In this document: one piece after another, positions 33,319 through 42,420 of the stretch | How positions within the stretch are numbered: the stretch's first letter is position 1 | How the letters are laid out: each line of letters begins with the position of its first letter | Assembly (NCBI GenBank): GCA_035295845.1 | Contig: DATGIF010000026.1 | Location: 1 to 64,000 of the forward strand | Source of the DNA: Palsa-892 sp035295845 | Lineage (GTDB): Bacteria; Pseudomonadota; Alphaproteobacteria; Rhizobiales; Xanthobacteraceae | Direction: 5' to 3' | DNA length: 64,000 nucleotides | The notes under the pieces: model-generated | Database searches by the model: none | What the model saw: the letters and a program-made list of their open reading frames with translations, nothing else | What the model was told of the DNA's origin: nothing | Made by a program: the position numbers and the translations under genes

Positions 33319-34203
33319 ATGAACGAGCAAATGAGCCGCCGCAAAGTCCTTATGGGCGCGAGCGCCGTGCTCGTGAATGGCTTATTGCCGGCCACGGCTA
33401 TGGCCAACGTGCCCATCGCATATGACTGGAATGCCGCGCCGCCAATGGACAACCGGGCGGCCTTCATCGAGTGGATGCAGAAGGCGCGCGGAGAAGATCC
33501 GAAATACCTTGGTGAGCGGTGGGATCGTTTCCAGGCGCTGATCACCCATCACGATGTCTGGGATATCCGCGACAAACGCGCTTATCTAATGACGCCACGC
33601 GAGGATTTCGTCACCAAGCAAAACCTCGAGCGGGCGTACGAATGGCACTACCTCGACATCGGCTATGGCGTGACGATCACCGGCCCGCACAGCGTCGCGC
33701 GCATGACTAATTCTCTCGAAATCCAGCTCGGCAATAAGGTGCTCGAGATCGGCACCGGTTCCGGTTACCAGTCCGCGTATCTTTCGAATCTGACGGATAA
33801 AGTATTCTCGATCGAGATCATAAAGCCTTTGGCCGAGCGGACCCGCAGGCTTTACGACACACTGATCGGGCAGGGCTACAGCGAGTACAAGGCCATCAAC
33901 ACCAAGAACGCCGACGGCTATTACGGCTGGCAGGAAGAAGCGCCATTCGACAAGATCATCGTGACCTGCGGGATCGATCACATCCCGCCGTCGCTTCTCG
34001 ACCAGCTGAAACCGAACGGTATGATGGTGATCCCGGTTGGGCCGCCCGGCGCGCAGCACATATTGAAGGTCACGAAGCAACAGAATGCCGACGGCTCCTT
34101 CACCGTCACGCGGGCTGACATCTATAATGGCGGCACATTGTCTTTCGTCCCCTTCACGAAACTCGAATGCGGCGTGATTAACGGAACCCATAACGGCCGC
34201 TGA
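33319..34203 (+). CDS. Protein-L-isoaspartate O-methyltransferase-like protein with Tat signal
   Basis: The 294-residue protein begins with MNEQMSRRKVLMGASAVLVN, a twin-arginine signal that continues to ATAMA. The rest is a PCMT-type SAM methyltransferase with KVLEIGTGSGYQSAYLSNL (SAM motif I), VFSIEIIKPLAERTRRL, FDKIIVTCGIDHIPPSLLDQL and KPNGMMVIPVG. PCMT normally repairs isoaspartyl residues in the cytoplasm using SAM. Export would place it where SAM is not known to be supplied. A GGAGGAG lies upstream of ATG 33,319. It stands alone. Confidence 0.85.
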   Translation: MNEQMSRRKVLMGASAVLVNGLLPATAMANVPIAYDWNAAPPMDNRAAFIEWMQKARGEDPKYLGERWDRFQALITHHDVWDIRDKRAYLMTPREDFVTKQNLERAYEWHYLDIGYGVTITGPHSVARMTNSLEIQLGNKVLEIGTGSGYQSAYLSNLTDKVFSIEIIKPLAERTRRLYDTLIGQGYSEYKAINTKNADGYYGWQEEAPFDKIIVTCGIDHIPPSLLDQLKPNGMMVIPVGPPGAQHILKVTKQQNADGSFTVTRADIYNGGTLSFVPFTKLECGVINGTHNGR

Positions 34204-34429
34204 AGGGCACGCGCGCTGAACTTCGACTTCAGGCTAATGTCGCCGCGAGCGATGGTGCCAGAGCGGCTCGTGCTGCAAAACGCGTGCGGTGCCTGCGAGG
34301 AATTCCGCTCCCGGTGAAGCCTGCCTCCAGGTCTTGTAATGCAAGCCGAGCTTAAATAATCTCGATATGGAATTGAAAAGGGCCGCCTAGAGCCCGGTCA
34401 GGGGATTGCAGAAACAACGGGAGGGATCC

Positions 34430-35755
34430 ATGGCTAACGTCGCCACTTATGGAAAAATGTCCGAGGCCGATCACAGCGCGCAGCTGCGCAAGGCAGTCAT
34501 TGCCTCGACGGTCGGCACGGCGATCGAATGGTATGACTTCTTCCTCTATGGCACGGCCGCCGGCCTCATCTTCGGCAAGCTTTACTTTCCGAATGAAGAT
34601 CCGCTGACGGGAACGCTCGCCGCCTTCAGCACCTACTTCATCGGCTTTGTCGGCCGTCCGATCGGGGCCGCGATTTTCGGCCACTACGGCGACCGCATTG
34701 GCCGCAAGGCCACGCTGATTGCGACGCTCTTGTGCATGGGCATCGCGACCTTCCTCATCGCGTTCGTGCCGACCTACGCATCGATCGGCATCTGGGGCGC
34801 GGTGATTCTGACCGTCCTGCGGATGATCCAGGGCATCGGCGTCGGCGGCGAATGGGGCGGCTCCATTCTTCTGTCGATGGAATGGGCGCGCACGCATAAG
34901 CAGCGCGGCTTGGTATCGGCATGGCCCCAATTCGGCGTGCCATGCGGGCTGTTCCTGTCAAACCTTGCGGTTCTCGCCTTCAGCACATGGTCGGGCGATC
35001 AGTTCTTCACCTGGGGCTGGCGCATTCCGTTCGCGCTTTCGATTGTTTTGGTCGCGGTCGGTCTCTGGATCCGCTTGGGCATACTTGAAACGCCGGTGTT
35101 CCAGCAACTCGTGCGCAAGAACAAGATCGAGAAGGCGCCGATCCTCGAAGTCATCAAGAAACAGCCGAAGGAGATCATCCTTTCCGCGCTCTTGCGGCTC
35201 TCCGAGCAGGCCCCGTTCTATATCTTCACCGCGTTTATCTTCGCCTATGCCGTGGGCACGCTGAAAATGTCACGTGACTTTATTCTGATGTCGGTGCTCA
35301 CGGCAGCCTGCGTTTCATTCGTGACGATTCCGCTCGCCGGTCACATCTCCGACCTCATCGGTCGGAAGAAGATGTACCTGATCGGCGTTGTCACGATGGG
35401 TATCTTCGGCTTCATCTTCTTTGGCCTCGTCGACACCGCCATCCCGTTGCTTGTCTTCATCGCCATCGTGTTGTCGCTGATCCCGCACGACATGCAGTAC
35501 GGCCCGCAAGCCGCGCTGATTGCCGAGTCCTTCACGCCGCGCTTGCGCTACAGCGGCTCCTCGCTCGGCTATCAGCTCGCTTCGGTGATCGCGGGCGGCC
35601 CCGCGCCGCTGATCGCAACCGCGCTGTTCGCCGCTTATCACTCCGGCTACGCGATTTCCATCTACATCGCGGCCTGCGCGGTGATCAGTCTGATCGCAGC
35701 GTCGATGATGCCCGATTACACGGGCAAGGATATCTCGGCGGAATACGACGACTGA
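34430..35755 (+). CDS. MFS transporter of the metabolite:H+ symporter (MHS) family
   Basis: The 441-residue, 12-helix transporter has the MHS opening GTAIEWYDFFLYGTAAGLIF, the loop motif GHYGDRIGRKATLI and the helix 5 segment RMIQGIGVGGEWGGS. Family members import organic acids such as citrate, alpha-ketoglutarate, shikimate or proline/betaine, and the substrate cannot be fixed from sequence alone. GGGAGG precedes ATG 34,430. A terminator follows. Nearby CoA-transferase and cupin genes suggest carboxylate catabolism. Confidence 0.88.
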   Translation: MANVATYGKMSEADHSAQLRKAVIASTVGTAIEWYDFFLYGTAAGLIFGKLYFPNEDPLTGTLAAFSTYFIGFVGRPIGAAIFGHYGDRIGRKATLIATLLCMGIATFLIAFVPTYASIGIWGAVILTVLRMIQGIGVGGEWGGSILLSMEWARTHKQRGLVSAWPQFGVPCGLFLSNLAVLAFSTWSGDQFFTWGWRIPFALSIVLVAVGLWIRLGILETPVFQQLVRKNKIEKAPILEVIKKQPKEIILSALLRLSEQAPFYIFTAFIFAYAVGTLKMSRDFILMSVLTAACVSFVTIPLAGHISDLIGRKKMYLIGVVTMGIFGFIFFGLVDTAIPLLVFIAIVLSLIPHDMQYGPQAALIAESFTPRLRYSGSSLGYQLASVIAGGPAPLIATALFAAYHSGYAISIYIAACAVISLIAASMMPDYTGKDISAEYDD

Positions 35756-35782
35756 CATCAAGGCAGCCATCGAGTGTTAGGT

Positions 35783-35810
35783 AAGGGGCTCGGTCAGAAC
35801 CGGGCCCCTT
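35783..35810 (+). terminator. Rho-independent terminator after the MHS transporter
   Basis: AAGGGGCTCGGT (35,783-35,794) pairs with ACCGGGCCCCTT (35,799-35,810) with one G-T wobble. TCATTTTTTG follows. Confidence 0.85.
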
Positions 35811-35917
35811 TCATTTTTTGTCAGTAATGTATTTTGGTCCTTGAGATGGGCTGTTGACCGGGCAATGCATCCGACATGATGATTGCCTTTCGCAATGAAT
35901 AAGATCCGGAGGAAGCG

Positions 35918-36310
35918 ATGCAGCCGCGTTATTTCGTTCAAGCCGGAGACGTGCCTGCCTATAGTCCGGCCAATCATCACGGCACGCTCAATCGCCGGCT
36001 GATCGGGCCGAGTGTCACCGGCGCCAAGCAGCTGGAGGTCGTGCACGGAACGCTGCAGCCGGGCAAAGGCGCGCTCGCGCATGCGCATCCCGGCATCGAG
36101 CAGGTCTGCTACGTGCTCGAAGGCATGGCCGTTGCTGAAATCGCGGGCGAGCGGCGAACCCTCGGGCCCGGAGACTGCTGCTTTTTTCCCGCCGACACGC
36201 CGCATGTTTTCACCGCGACCGGAGAAACGCCCGCGAAGATTCTCGTCATCTATTCGCCGCCTTACGAGGAAAATCCCGCCCGCGTCGTGCGCGCCTCTGC
36301 GTCTTCGTGA
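35918..36310 (+). CDS. Small cupin-domain protein
   Basis: The 130-residue protein is a single cupin barrel. Metal-binding motif 1 is spread over LAHAHPGIEQVCYVLEG (His, His, Glu) and motif 2 lies in GDCCFFPADTPHVFTA (His). GGAGGAAG precedes the ATG. It lies 18 bases upstream of the CoA-transferase gene and is likely co-transcribed with it. Cupins in such settings act as dioxygenases, isomerases or ligand sensors, and the reaction is unknown here. Confidence 0.82.
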   Translation: MQPRYFVQAGDVPAYSPANHHGTLNRRLIGPSVTGAKQLEVVHGTLQPGKGALAHAHPGIEQVCYVLEGMAVAEIAGERRTLGPGDCCFFPADTPHVFTATGETPAKILVIYSPPYEENPARVVRASASS

Positions 36311-36328
36311 AGCAGTAAGGAGCGAGTG

Positions 36329-37561
36329 ATGCCTTCGCCCTCCGGGCCGTTGCACGGACTTCGAGTGATCGATCTGACTTCGATCGTCATGGGTCCTTAT
36401 GCGACGCAGATGCTCGCCGATTACGGCGCCGACGTCATCAAGGTCGAATCACCCGGCGGCGATGTCATGCGCAAGACCGGCCCCATGCGCAACGCCGATA
36501 TGGGAGCGATGTATTTGCAAATGAATCGTAACAAGCGGAGCATTGTTCTTGATTTAAAGCAGACGGCCGCCCGCGATGCTTTGATCAGACTTTGCAAGAC
36601 TGCCGACATATTGCTGCACAATGTGCGCTTGCGCTCCATGCGCCGCCTCAAGCTCGGCCCCGAAGATTTGGCCGCTGTCAATCCGCGCCTCATTTACGCG
36701 AGCCTGATCGGCTTCGGCGAGATGGGGCCTTACGCCGGCCGCCCGGCGTATGACGATTTGATGCAGGGCTTCTGCGCAATACCGACGCTCTCGATGCGTG
36801 CCGGCGCCGAGGAGCCGCGCTACGTGCCGCTTGCCTTCATCGACCGGCTGGTCGGCATGAGCGCGGTCCCCGCTGTACTCGCCGCTGTCATTCACCGCGC
36901 GCGGACAGGAATGGGGCAATCGATTGAAATTCCGATGTTCGAAACAATGTCGCAGTTTGTCTTGAGCGATCACCTCGGCGGCCATTCGTTCGAGCCGCCG
37001 ATCGGTGAAATGGGATATAGCCGAATTCTCAGCGTTCACCGTGCGCCATATCGCACGCGCGACGGCTATGTTTGCCTTCTCGTCTACAACGACAAGCAAT
37101 GGAAAGAATTTTTCGAAGCGATCGGACGCGCAGACGAATTTGCATCCAACCCGCGGTTTTCCAATCAGACCGCCCGCGCCCAGCATTACGACGAAATTTA
37201 CGGCTTTGTTGCAGAAGCCTTGCGTACGAAGACCACCGCTGAATGGATAGCGATTTTTCGCCGGCACGATCTGCCCTGCGCGCCGATGAATGATCTTACG
37301 GCCCTGAGGAACGACCCGCACCTCGAAGTCGTGGGCTTCTTCGAACTGCGCGAGCATCCGAGCGAGGGCAAATTGCGTTATCTCGGCATCCCTGGACGCT
37401 GGAGCCACTCGCAGCCCGATATTTATCGCGATGCGCCCCGCCTCGGCGAACACAGTGTCGAAATCCTGCGCGAGGCGGGCATGGAAGAGGCGGAGATCAA
37501 TTCTCTCATCAAGAGCGGCGCGTGTTTTAGCGCCGATACCGCAGTGCAACCAGCCAAATAA
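36329..37561 (+). CDS. CaiB/BaiF family CoA-transferase (class III)
   Basis: The 410-residue protein has the family landmarks LRVIDLTSIVMGPYATQMLADYG at the N-terminus (quoted in part), VIKVESPGGD, NRNKRSIVLDLK, YDDLMQGFCAI, and the downstream PCAPMNDL. Class III CoA-transferases move CoA between carboxylic acids through a catalytic Asp; the conserved Asp in AFIDRLVG is the likely one. ATG 36,329 follows an AAGGAG site and a GTG directly upstream. It follows the cupin and precedes a Liv-type uptake operon, which suggests activation of an imported acid. Confidence 0.88.
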   Translation: MPSPSGPLHGLRVIDLTSIVMGPYATQMLADYGADVIKVESPGGDVMRKTGPMRNADMGAMYLQMNRNKRSIVLDLKQTAARDALIRLCKTADILLHNVRLRSMRRLKLGPEDLAAVNPRLIYASLIGFGEMGPYAGRPAYDDLMQGFCAIPTLSMRAGAEEPRYVPLAFIDRLVGMSAVPAVLAAVIHRARTGMGQSIEIPMFETMSQFVLSDHLGGHSFEPPIGEMGYSRILSVHRAPYRTRDGYVCLLVYNDKQWKEFFEAIGRADEFASNPRFSNQTARAQHYDEIYGFVAEALRTKTTAEWIAIFRRHDLPCAPMNDLTALRNDPHLEVVGFFELREHPSEGKLRYLGIPGRWSHSQPDIYRDAPRLGEHSVEILREAGMEEAEINSLIKSGACFSADTAVQPAK

Positions 37562-37682
37562 AACAGACTTCAAAATAGTTTAGATCGTAGCAGTGACGGA
37601 AGATGCGGCTTGCGCCAAAACGCCGGGGCGCTGTTAAATGCGATCAAAGAAGCAACCAAGCGTTGGAAATAGGGAGGGATCG

Positions 37683-38936
37683 ATGTTTCGCCGTGTTCGT
37701 TCGAGCTTGTTCGCCGCTCTGCTGCTGCCGCTGTTCGGCAGCGCTTACGCCGCCGATGCCCCGAAGGAAATCAAGCTCGGTACGCTCTACGCGTCCTCGG
37801 GACGCTTCGCGAGCATCTCGATGCCCGTGCATTACGGCTTGAAGCTCTGGATCGACGAGAAGAACGCCGAGGGTGGAATTTTCGTAAAAGCCTTCAACAA
37901 GAAGATTCCCATTACGCTCATCGCCTATGACGACCAAAGCAACACCGCGACCGCCGCTACCCTCTTCAATCAGCTGATTACGCAGGACAAGGTCGATCTT
38001 CTCGTTTCCGATTCAGGGTCGGTGCTCACGGCGGTGGCAGTGCCGATCGCCCGCGATAACAAGATGTTCTTGTTCGATCAGACCGGCACCGGTGCGGCGT
38101 TCTTCACGCCGGACAATCCGTATATCGCGTTGATGTCGGATCCGGTTTCGTCCGTGTGGCCGAAGCCGCTTGCGGATTTCATTACCCATGACGGCAAGGC
38201 GCTCGGCATCAAGCGCGTCGCGATGCTCTATTCGACGAATGATTTCACCGGCACGCAGGCGAACGCCGTGCGAAAATTCGTCAAGGAAGCGAATACCGAT
38301 GTCGAATTCGTTTACGATCAGGGCGTGCCGACCGATACGACCAATTACGCGGTGCTGATCAACAACATTCGCGCGGCAAACCCCGATGCAGTCATTCATC
38401 TCGGCTATGCGCCGAACGACATCGCCTTCCTCCGCAGCCTCGAAGACAGCGGCGTGAAATTCAAGTTCCTGTTCTGCATCTATCCGGGTCTCGAGACCGA
38501 GCTTTTGGAAAAGAATCTCGGCGCGAAAACGCTGAATTATATTTTCACTTACGTCACCTCGTCCGAAATCGAATATGAACCCAATTTCGGGATGCCGCTG
38601 AAGGCATACCGTGAAGCCTGGAACAAGAAATATGCCGGCGGGAACGTCGAGTTCGGCTTTAACTCCGTTGCCGGCTACAACACCGGCCTTGTGATCGAAA
38701 AGGCGTTGTCGGTCGCCGAGAGCCTCGACCAGCTGGAAATTCGCAAGGCCGTCTTCAGCCTTTCCGGCAAACTCAAGACGCTTGACGGTACGTTCGAGCT
38801 TGATCCCAATGGCGCGCAGCTCGGCGAGAGTACGCCCCTCGGCCAGATCAACGTCGACGAGCACGGCCACATCAAATTCGTGACCGTATGGCCGCACGAA
38901 GTCGCCAACGGCAAGCCGGTTTATCCGCGTCCGTGA
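37683..38936 (+). CDS. Branched-chain-amino-acid-type ABC binding protein, system 1
   Basis: The 417-residue periplasmic protein has a Sec signal peptide (1-23, ending SAYAAD) and a Peripla_BP_6 fold beginning EIKLGTLYASSGRFASISMP. DDQSNTATAATLFNQLI, AMLYSTNDFTGTQANAV and a C-terminal LKTLDGTFELDPNG follow. This is the Leu/Ile/Val-binding protein superfamily, which also binds amides, urea and aromatic acids. GGGAGG precedes ATG 37,683. It heads a five-gene operon ending at 42,261. Confidence 0.87.
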   Translation: MFRRVRSSLFAALLLPLFGSAYAADAPKEIKLGTLYASSGRFASISMPVHYGLKLWIDEKNAEGGIFVKAFNKKIPITLIAYDDQSNTATAATLFNQLITQDKVDLLVSDSGSVLTAVAVPIARDNKMFLFDQTGTGAAFFTPDNPYIALMSDPVSSVWPKPLADFITHDGKALGIKRVAMLYSTNDFTGTQANAVRKFVKEANTDVEFVYDQGVPTDTTNYAVLINNIRAANPDAVIHLGYAPNDIAFLRSLEDSGVKFKFLFCIYPGLETELLEKNLGAKTLNYIFTYVTSSEIEYEPNFGMPLKAYREAWNKKYAGGNVEFGFNSVAGYNTGLVIEKALSVAESLDQLEIRKAVFSLSGKLKTLDGTFELDPNGAQLGESTPLGQINVDEHGHIKFVTVWPHEVANGKPVYPRP

Positions 38937-38991
38937 CGATCGGCTGATCGATGCCGCAAGTAGCCCTGCCCGCTGAAGCGCAGGCCGCCCG

Positions 38992-39915
38992 ATGCTGACC
39001 TATACCTTGTTGGCTGGGTTTCTGTTCGGTCTTTATTTCACGCTCATCGGGCTCGGATTGAACCTCATCTTCGGCGTCATGCGCATCGTCAACCTCGCGC
39101 ATGGCGACTTCATCATGCTGGGCGCATTCCTCGCGTTCTGGCTCTTTACGCTGTTCGCGATCAATCCTGTTCCCACGATTCCGATCGCGTTTTTAATTTT
39201 TCTCGCCTTCGGCATTCCGCTCTATTACCTCCTGGTGCCGCGGTTGTTGCGGGCGAAAGATCCTGAAATGCTGTCGTTCATCCTGTTCTTCGGGCTTTCG
39301 CAGGTGATCCAGGCGCTTGCGACCATTCTGTGGGGCACGAGCGAACGCTCGATACCCGGCGGCCAGCTCGGCCGTGCCATGGCCGCGATCCTGAGTTTTG
39401 TCACCGGCCGCACGATCGAAAACGGCCCGGTTGAAATCTTCGGCCAGAGTTTTCCCGCTCCATGGGTCGCGAGCGGCGTTGCGAGCGGCCTCGGCGTTCT
39501 TCTTGTTTATCTCTATCTCTATCGCACCAAGCTTGGTTATCTGACGCGCGCGGTGATGGTCTCGAGAGAAGAGGCGATTGCGAGCGGTATCGACGTCAAT
39601 CGCGTTTCCGCGATCGCTTTCGGATGCGGCGTGGGTCTCGCGGCGGTCGCCGGCGTCTTCGCGCCGTTTATGCTCGGGAGTATTACGCCGGCAATGGGCG
39701 CCGAGGTTACGATCACCTCTTTCGCCGTCATCGTCATCGGCTCGCTCGGCAATCCGCTCGGCACGGTTCTTGGCGGCCTGATTTACGGTATCTCCTATAT
39801 GTTTATGCAAAGCTATTACAGCTCTTGGGCCAATCTACTTCCATATTTGTTGCTGATTGCGGTTTTGTTGCTGCGCCCCACCGGAATCCTCGGACGGCAA
39901 GCCCGCCGTGCATAA
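38992..39915 (+). CDS. LivH-type ABC permease, system 1
   Basis: The 307-residue permease has about eight helices and the LivH pattern GLGLNLIFGVMRIVNLAHGDFIMLG at its start (quoted only to identify it). GIDVNRVSAIAFGCGVGLAAVAG and the coupling-region end GLIYGIS follow. It forms half of the inner-membrane channel with the LivM-type protein whose GTG start overlaps its stop by eight bases. Confidence 0.88.
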   Translation: MLTYTLLAGFLFGLYFTLIGLGLNLIFGVMRIVNLAHGDFIMLGAFLAFWLFTLFAINPVPTIPIAFLIFLAFGIPLYYLLVPRLLRAKDPEMLSFILFFGLSQVIQALATILWGTSERSIPGGQLGRAMAAILSFVTGRTIENGPVEIFGQSFPAPWVASGVASGLGVLLVYLYLYRTKLGYLTRAVMVSREEAIASGIDVNRVSAIAFGCGVGLAAVAGVFAPFMLGSITPAMGAEVTITSFAVIVIGSLGNPLGTVLGGLIYGISYMFMQSYYSSWANLLPYLLLIAVLLLRPTGILGRQARRA

Positions 39916-40828
39916 AATTTGGCGCGATATTTTTCTCATTCTGGTACCGCTCGTGGCGGCGTTCGCGCTTTTGCCCTTCGTCTATAGTAATCAGCTTCTC
40001 CTTTTTAACTTCATCATTTTCATCGTGCTCGCCCAAGGCGTGAACGTGATCTACGGTTTCACCGGCTATTTGCCGTTCGGCTATGTCGGATTTTTTGGCG
40101 CGGGCGCCTATGGCTTCGCGCTGATGGTTCTCCATCTGCACGCCCCGCCATTCGTGGCAATCGGCGTAGGTGCGGCGTCGGCCTTCGTGCTCGCGCTGTT
40201 GCTGACGCCGCTGTTTCGCCTGTCGGGCGCCTATTTCTCGATTGCCAATCTCGCTTCCGCGCTTGCGCTCCTGCAGATCATCGCCAATCCCAATCTCGAA
40301 AATTTCACGCGTGGGCCTTACGGCGTCAGCCTCAGCGGGATCTTCAATCCGCCGCTCGCCTACGCTACCGCGATTGTGATCCTGGCCTTGACCTTGCTCG
40401 TCGTGATTTTCCTGCGTTACTCGAAATTCGGTCTCGCCTTACAGGCGATCCGCGAAGACACGATCAGCGCCGGCATGGCCGGCATCAACGTCGTGCGCGA
40501 GCGCGTCATCGCCTGGCAATTGAGCGCGTTGATCGCGGGCCTCGCCGGCAGCGTGTTCGCTTGGTACGCCTCGGTGTTCTATCCGGAGAACGTGTTCAGC
40601 GGCGAGTTCACGATCTTCGCGATCGTCTTCGCGCTGTTCGGCGGCACTGCCACCATTATGGGGCCCATTCTCGGCGTCGTTATTCTCTATGGCATTTACA
40701 ACGCCGTCGGGATCACAACGCCGCAATATTTTCAGCTGATTTACGGCGCGCTCATCATGGGCCTCGTGCTGTTTCTGCCGAACGGCCTTGTTTCTCTTTT
40801 GCGGCGATGGGGTATCGATGTCCCGTGA
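39908..40828 (+). CDS. LivM-type ABC permease, system 1
   Basis: The 306-residue permease has the LivM segments GFTGYLPFGYVGFFGAGAYG, SGAYFSIANLASALALL and LQAIREDTISAGMAGINV. GTG 39,908 is chosen because it overlaps the LivH stop and starts the first hydrophobic region. The longer upstream frame lies inside LivH. It overlaps the following ATPase start by 11 bases, so the genes are tightly coupled. Confidence 0.87.
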   Translation: MHKIWRDIFLILVPLVAAFALLPFVYSNQLLLFNFIIFIVLAQGVNVIYGFTGYLPFGYVGFFGAGAYGFALMVLHLHAPPFVAIGVGAASAFVLALLLTPLFRLSGAYFSIANLASALALLQIIANPNLENFTRGPYGVSLSGIFNPPLAYATAIVILALTLLVVIFLRYSKFGLALQAIREDTISAGMAGINVVRERVIAWQLSALIAGLAGSVFAWYASVFYPENVFSGEFTIFAIVFALFGGTATIMGPILGVVILYGIYNAVGITTPQYFQLIYGALIMGLVLFLPNGLVSLLRRWGIDVP

Positions 40829-41549
40829 TCAACAGCCGCTTCTGAAGATCGCGGGGTTGGTCAAGCGCTTTGGCGGCTTTCGCGCGCTCGACGGGCTCAA
40901 TTTTTATCTTAACGCCGGCGAAATCCTGGGACTCGTCGGCCCCAACGGCTCTGGTAAAACCACCTGCATCAATGTCATCTCCGGCCTTTATCCGCCCGAT
41001 GGCGGCGAAATTCGCCTGCAGGGCCGATCGATCGGCAGCCTGCCCTCGCATCGCCTCGTACATGCGGGGATCAACCGCACGTTTCAGGTTCCAAAACCTT
41101 TCCTCACAATGACGGTGCGGCAGAATGTCGAGGTCGCGCTTGCCTATGGCGGCCGCGGTGAAGAGGGAACGCGCGCGGACGATCTCCTCGCCTTGCTTGA
41201 TCTTTCTGCTCACGCCGAAAAACCAGCGGCCGAATTGAACAGTGCGCAGCAGAAACTGCTGGATCTTGCGCGCGCGCTTGCGACCAAGCCGCGAATCCTT
41301 CTCGTTGACGAACTCGCGGCGGGTTTCAATCCGGCCGAGCTTGAAAGGATGGCGGAGAAATTGAAGGCGCTCGCGCGTTCGGGCATTGCGCTGCTCGTAG
41401 TCGAGCACCTCATGGGCTTTATCGATCGGGTAACGGATCGCGTCATTGTGATGAATGCGGGAAAGGAAATTTTCGAAGGCGTTTTGGCCGCTGCCGTGCG
41501 CGATCCCCGCGTCGTCGAAGTTTTTTTGGGCCACGACAATGCCGGCTAA
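40818..41549 (+). CDS. LivG-type ABC ATPase, system 1, with variant signature
   Basis: The 243-residue ATPase has Walker A GPNGSGKTT, a Q-loop in the INRTFQVPKPFLTMTV segment, Walker B ILLVDELAAGFNP and a switch His in VVEHLMGF. The ABC signature reads LNSAQQK instead of LSGGQ, which is a known drift in some LivG-like proteins but is more degenerate than in system 2. ATG 40,818 overlaps the LivM gene. With the LivF-type partner it energises the transporter. Confidence 0.87.
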   Translation: MSRDQQPLLKIAGLVKRFGGFRALDGLNFYLNAGEILGLVGPNGSGKTTCINVISGLYPPDGGEIRLQGRSIGSLPSHRLVHAGINRTFQVPKPFLTMTVRQNVEVALAYGGRGEEGTRADDLLALLDLSAHAEKPAAELNSAQQKLLDLARALATKPRILLVDELAAGFNPAELERMAEKLKALARSGIALLVVEHLMGFIDRVTDRVIVMNAGKEIFEGVLAAAVRDPRVVEVFLGHDNAG

Positions 41550-42261
41550 CGCGGAAACCGCGCTTCTGGCGGCCGCCGGAATCGAAGCCGGATACGGTAA
41601 GGTGCAAGTTTTGTGGGGCGCGAGTCTTGCTGTGGCGCCCAATGAGTCGGTCGTTTTGCTTGGCGCCAACGGCGCGGGAAAAACCACCTTGTTGAAAGTG
41701 CTGATGGGCCTCGTCGCGGTCTGGCGCGGCCGCATCGATTTTTCCGGCGACGACATCACGCAATTACGAGCCGATCTGCGCGTACGGCGCGGAATCGTCT
41801 TCATGTCGGAAACGTCGGGCTTCCCCGATCTCACGGTCGACGAAAACATTCGCATCGGCGCGCAATTCCTGCCAAGGAGCGAGGCACGGTCGCGTGCCGA
41901 AGAGCTCTATGCCCGTTTTCCGATACTTGCCGATCGCCGCCGCAGCGCCGCGAGCAGCCTTTCGGGCGGCCAGCGCAAGATGCTCGGCATCGCCAAGGCG
42001 CTTGCCAGCAATCCGAAGCTCGTCGTCATGGATGAGCCGTCGGCGGGACTGTCGCCGCTACTCGTCAAGGAGGTGATCGGCGTGCTCGCCAATTTCCGGG
42101 GGAAGGGTGCGGCCTTTCTCATTGCCGAGCAGAATGTGAAGTTTCTCGATCTCGCCGACCGCGTCTATACCCTGGAAGGAGGCCGCATTGGATTTTCGGG
42201 GACCGTCGCGGACGTGCACGCCAATGACGCTCTCCAGCGAGCCTACTTTGGTCTTAAATGA
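41539..42261 (+). CDS. LivF-type ABC ATPase, system 1
   Basis: The 240-residue ATPase has Walker A GANGAGKTT, signature LSGGQRKMLGIAKAL and Walker B LVVMDEPSAGLSP, with the LivF-like SETSGFPDLTVDENI Q-loop region. ATG 41,539 overlaps the LivG stop by 11 bases. It ends the first transporter operon, 160 bases before the second binding-protein gene. Confidence 0.88.
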   Translation: MPANAETALLAAAGIEAGYGKVQVLWGASLAVAPNESVVLLGANGAGKTTLLKVLMGLVAVWRGRIDFSGDDITQLRADLRVRRGIVFMSETSGFPDLTVDENIRIGAQFLPRSEARSRAEELYARFPILADRRRSAASSLSGGQRKMLGIAKALASNPKLVVMDEPSAGLSPLLVKEVIGVLANFRGKGAAFLIAEQNVKFLDLADRVYTLEGGRIGFSGTVADVHANDALQRAYFGLK

Positions 42262-42420
42262 GGACGGAAAGCACGGGTAAGTGCACAATTGTTAGTCCGA
42301 GCCCTTGCGGGGGGCGGTCACATCTTTAATAAGTCATTCCAAAGGTATGAGTGGCCTTGTCGGAAGGCGGCGGCTTCGCCAAGATCGCCGCCAATAAACA
42401 GAAACACGGGAGGATGGATG

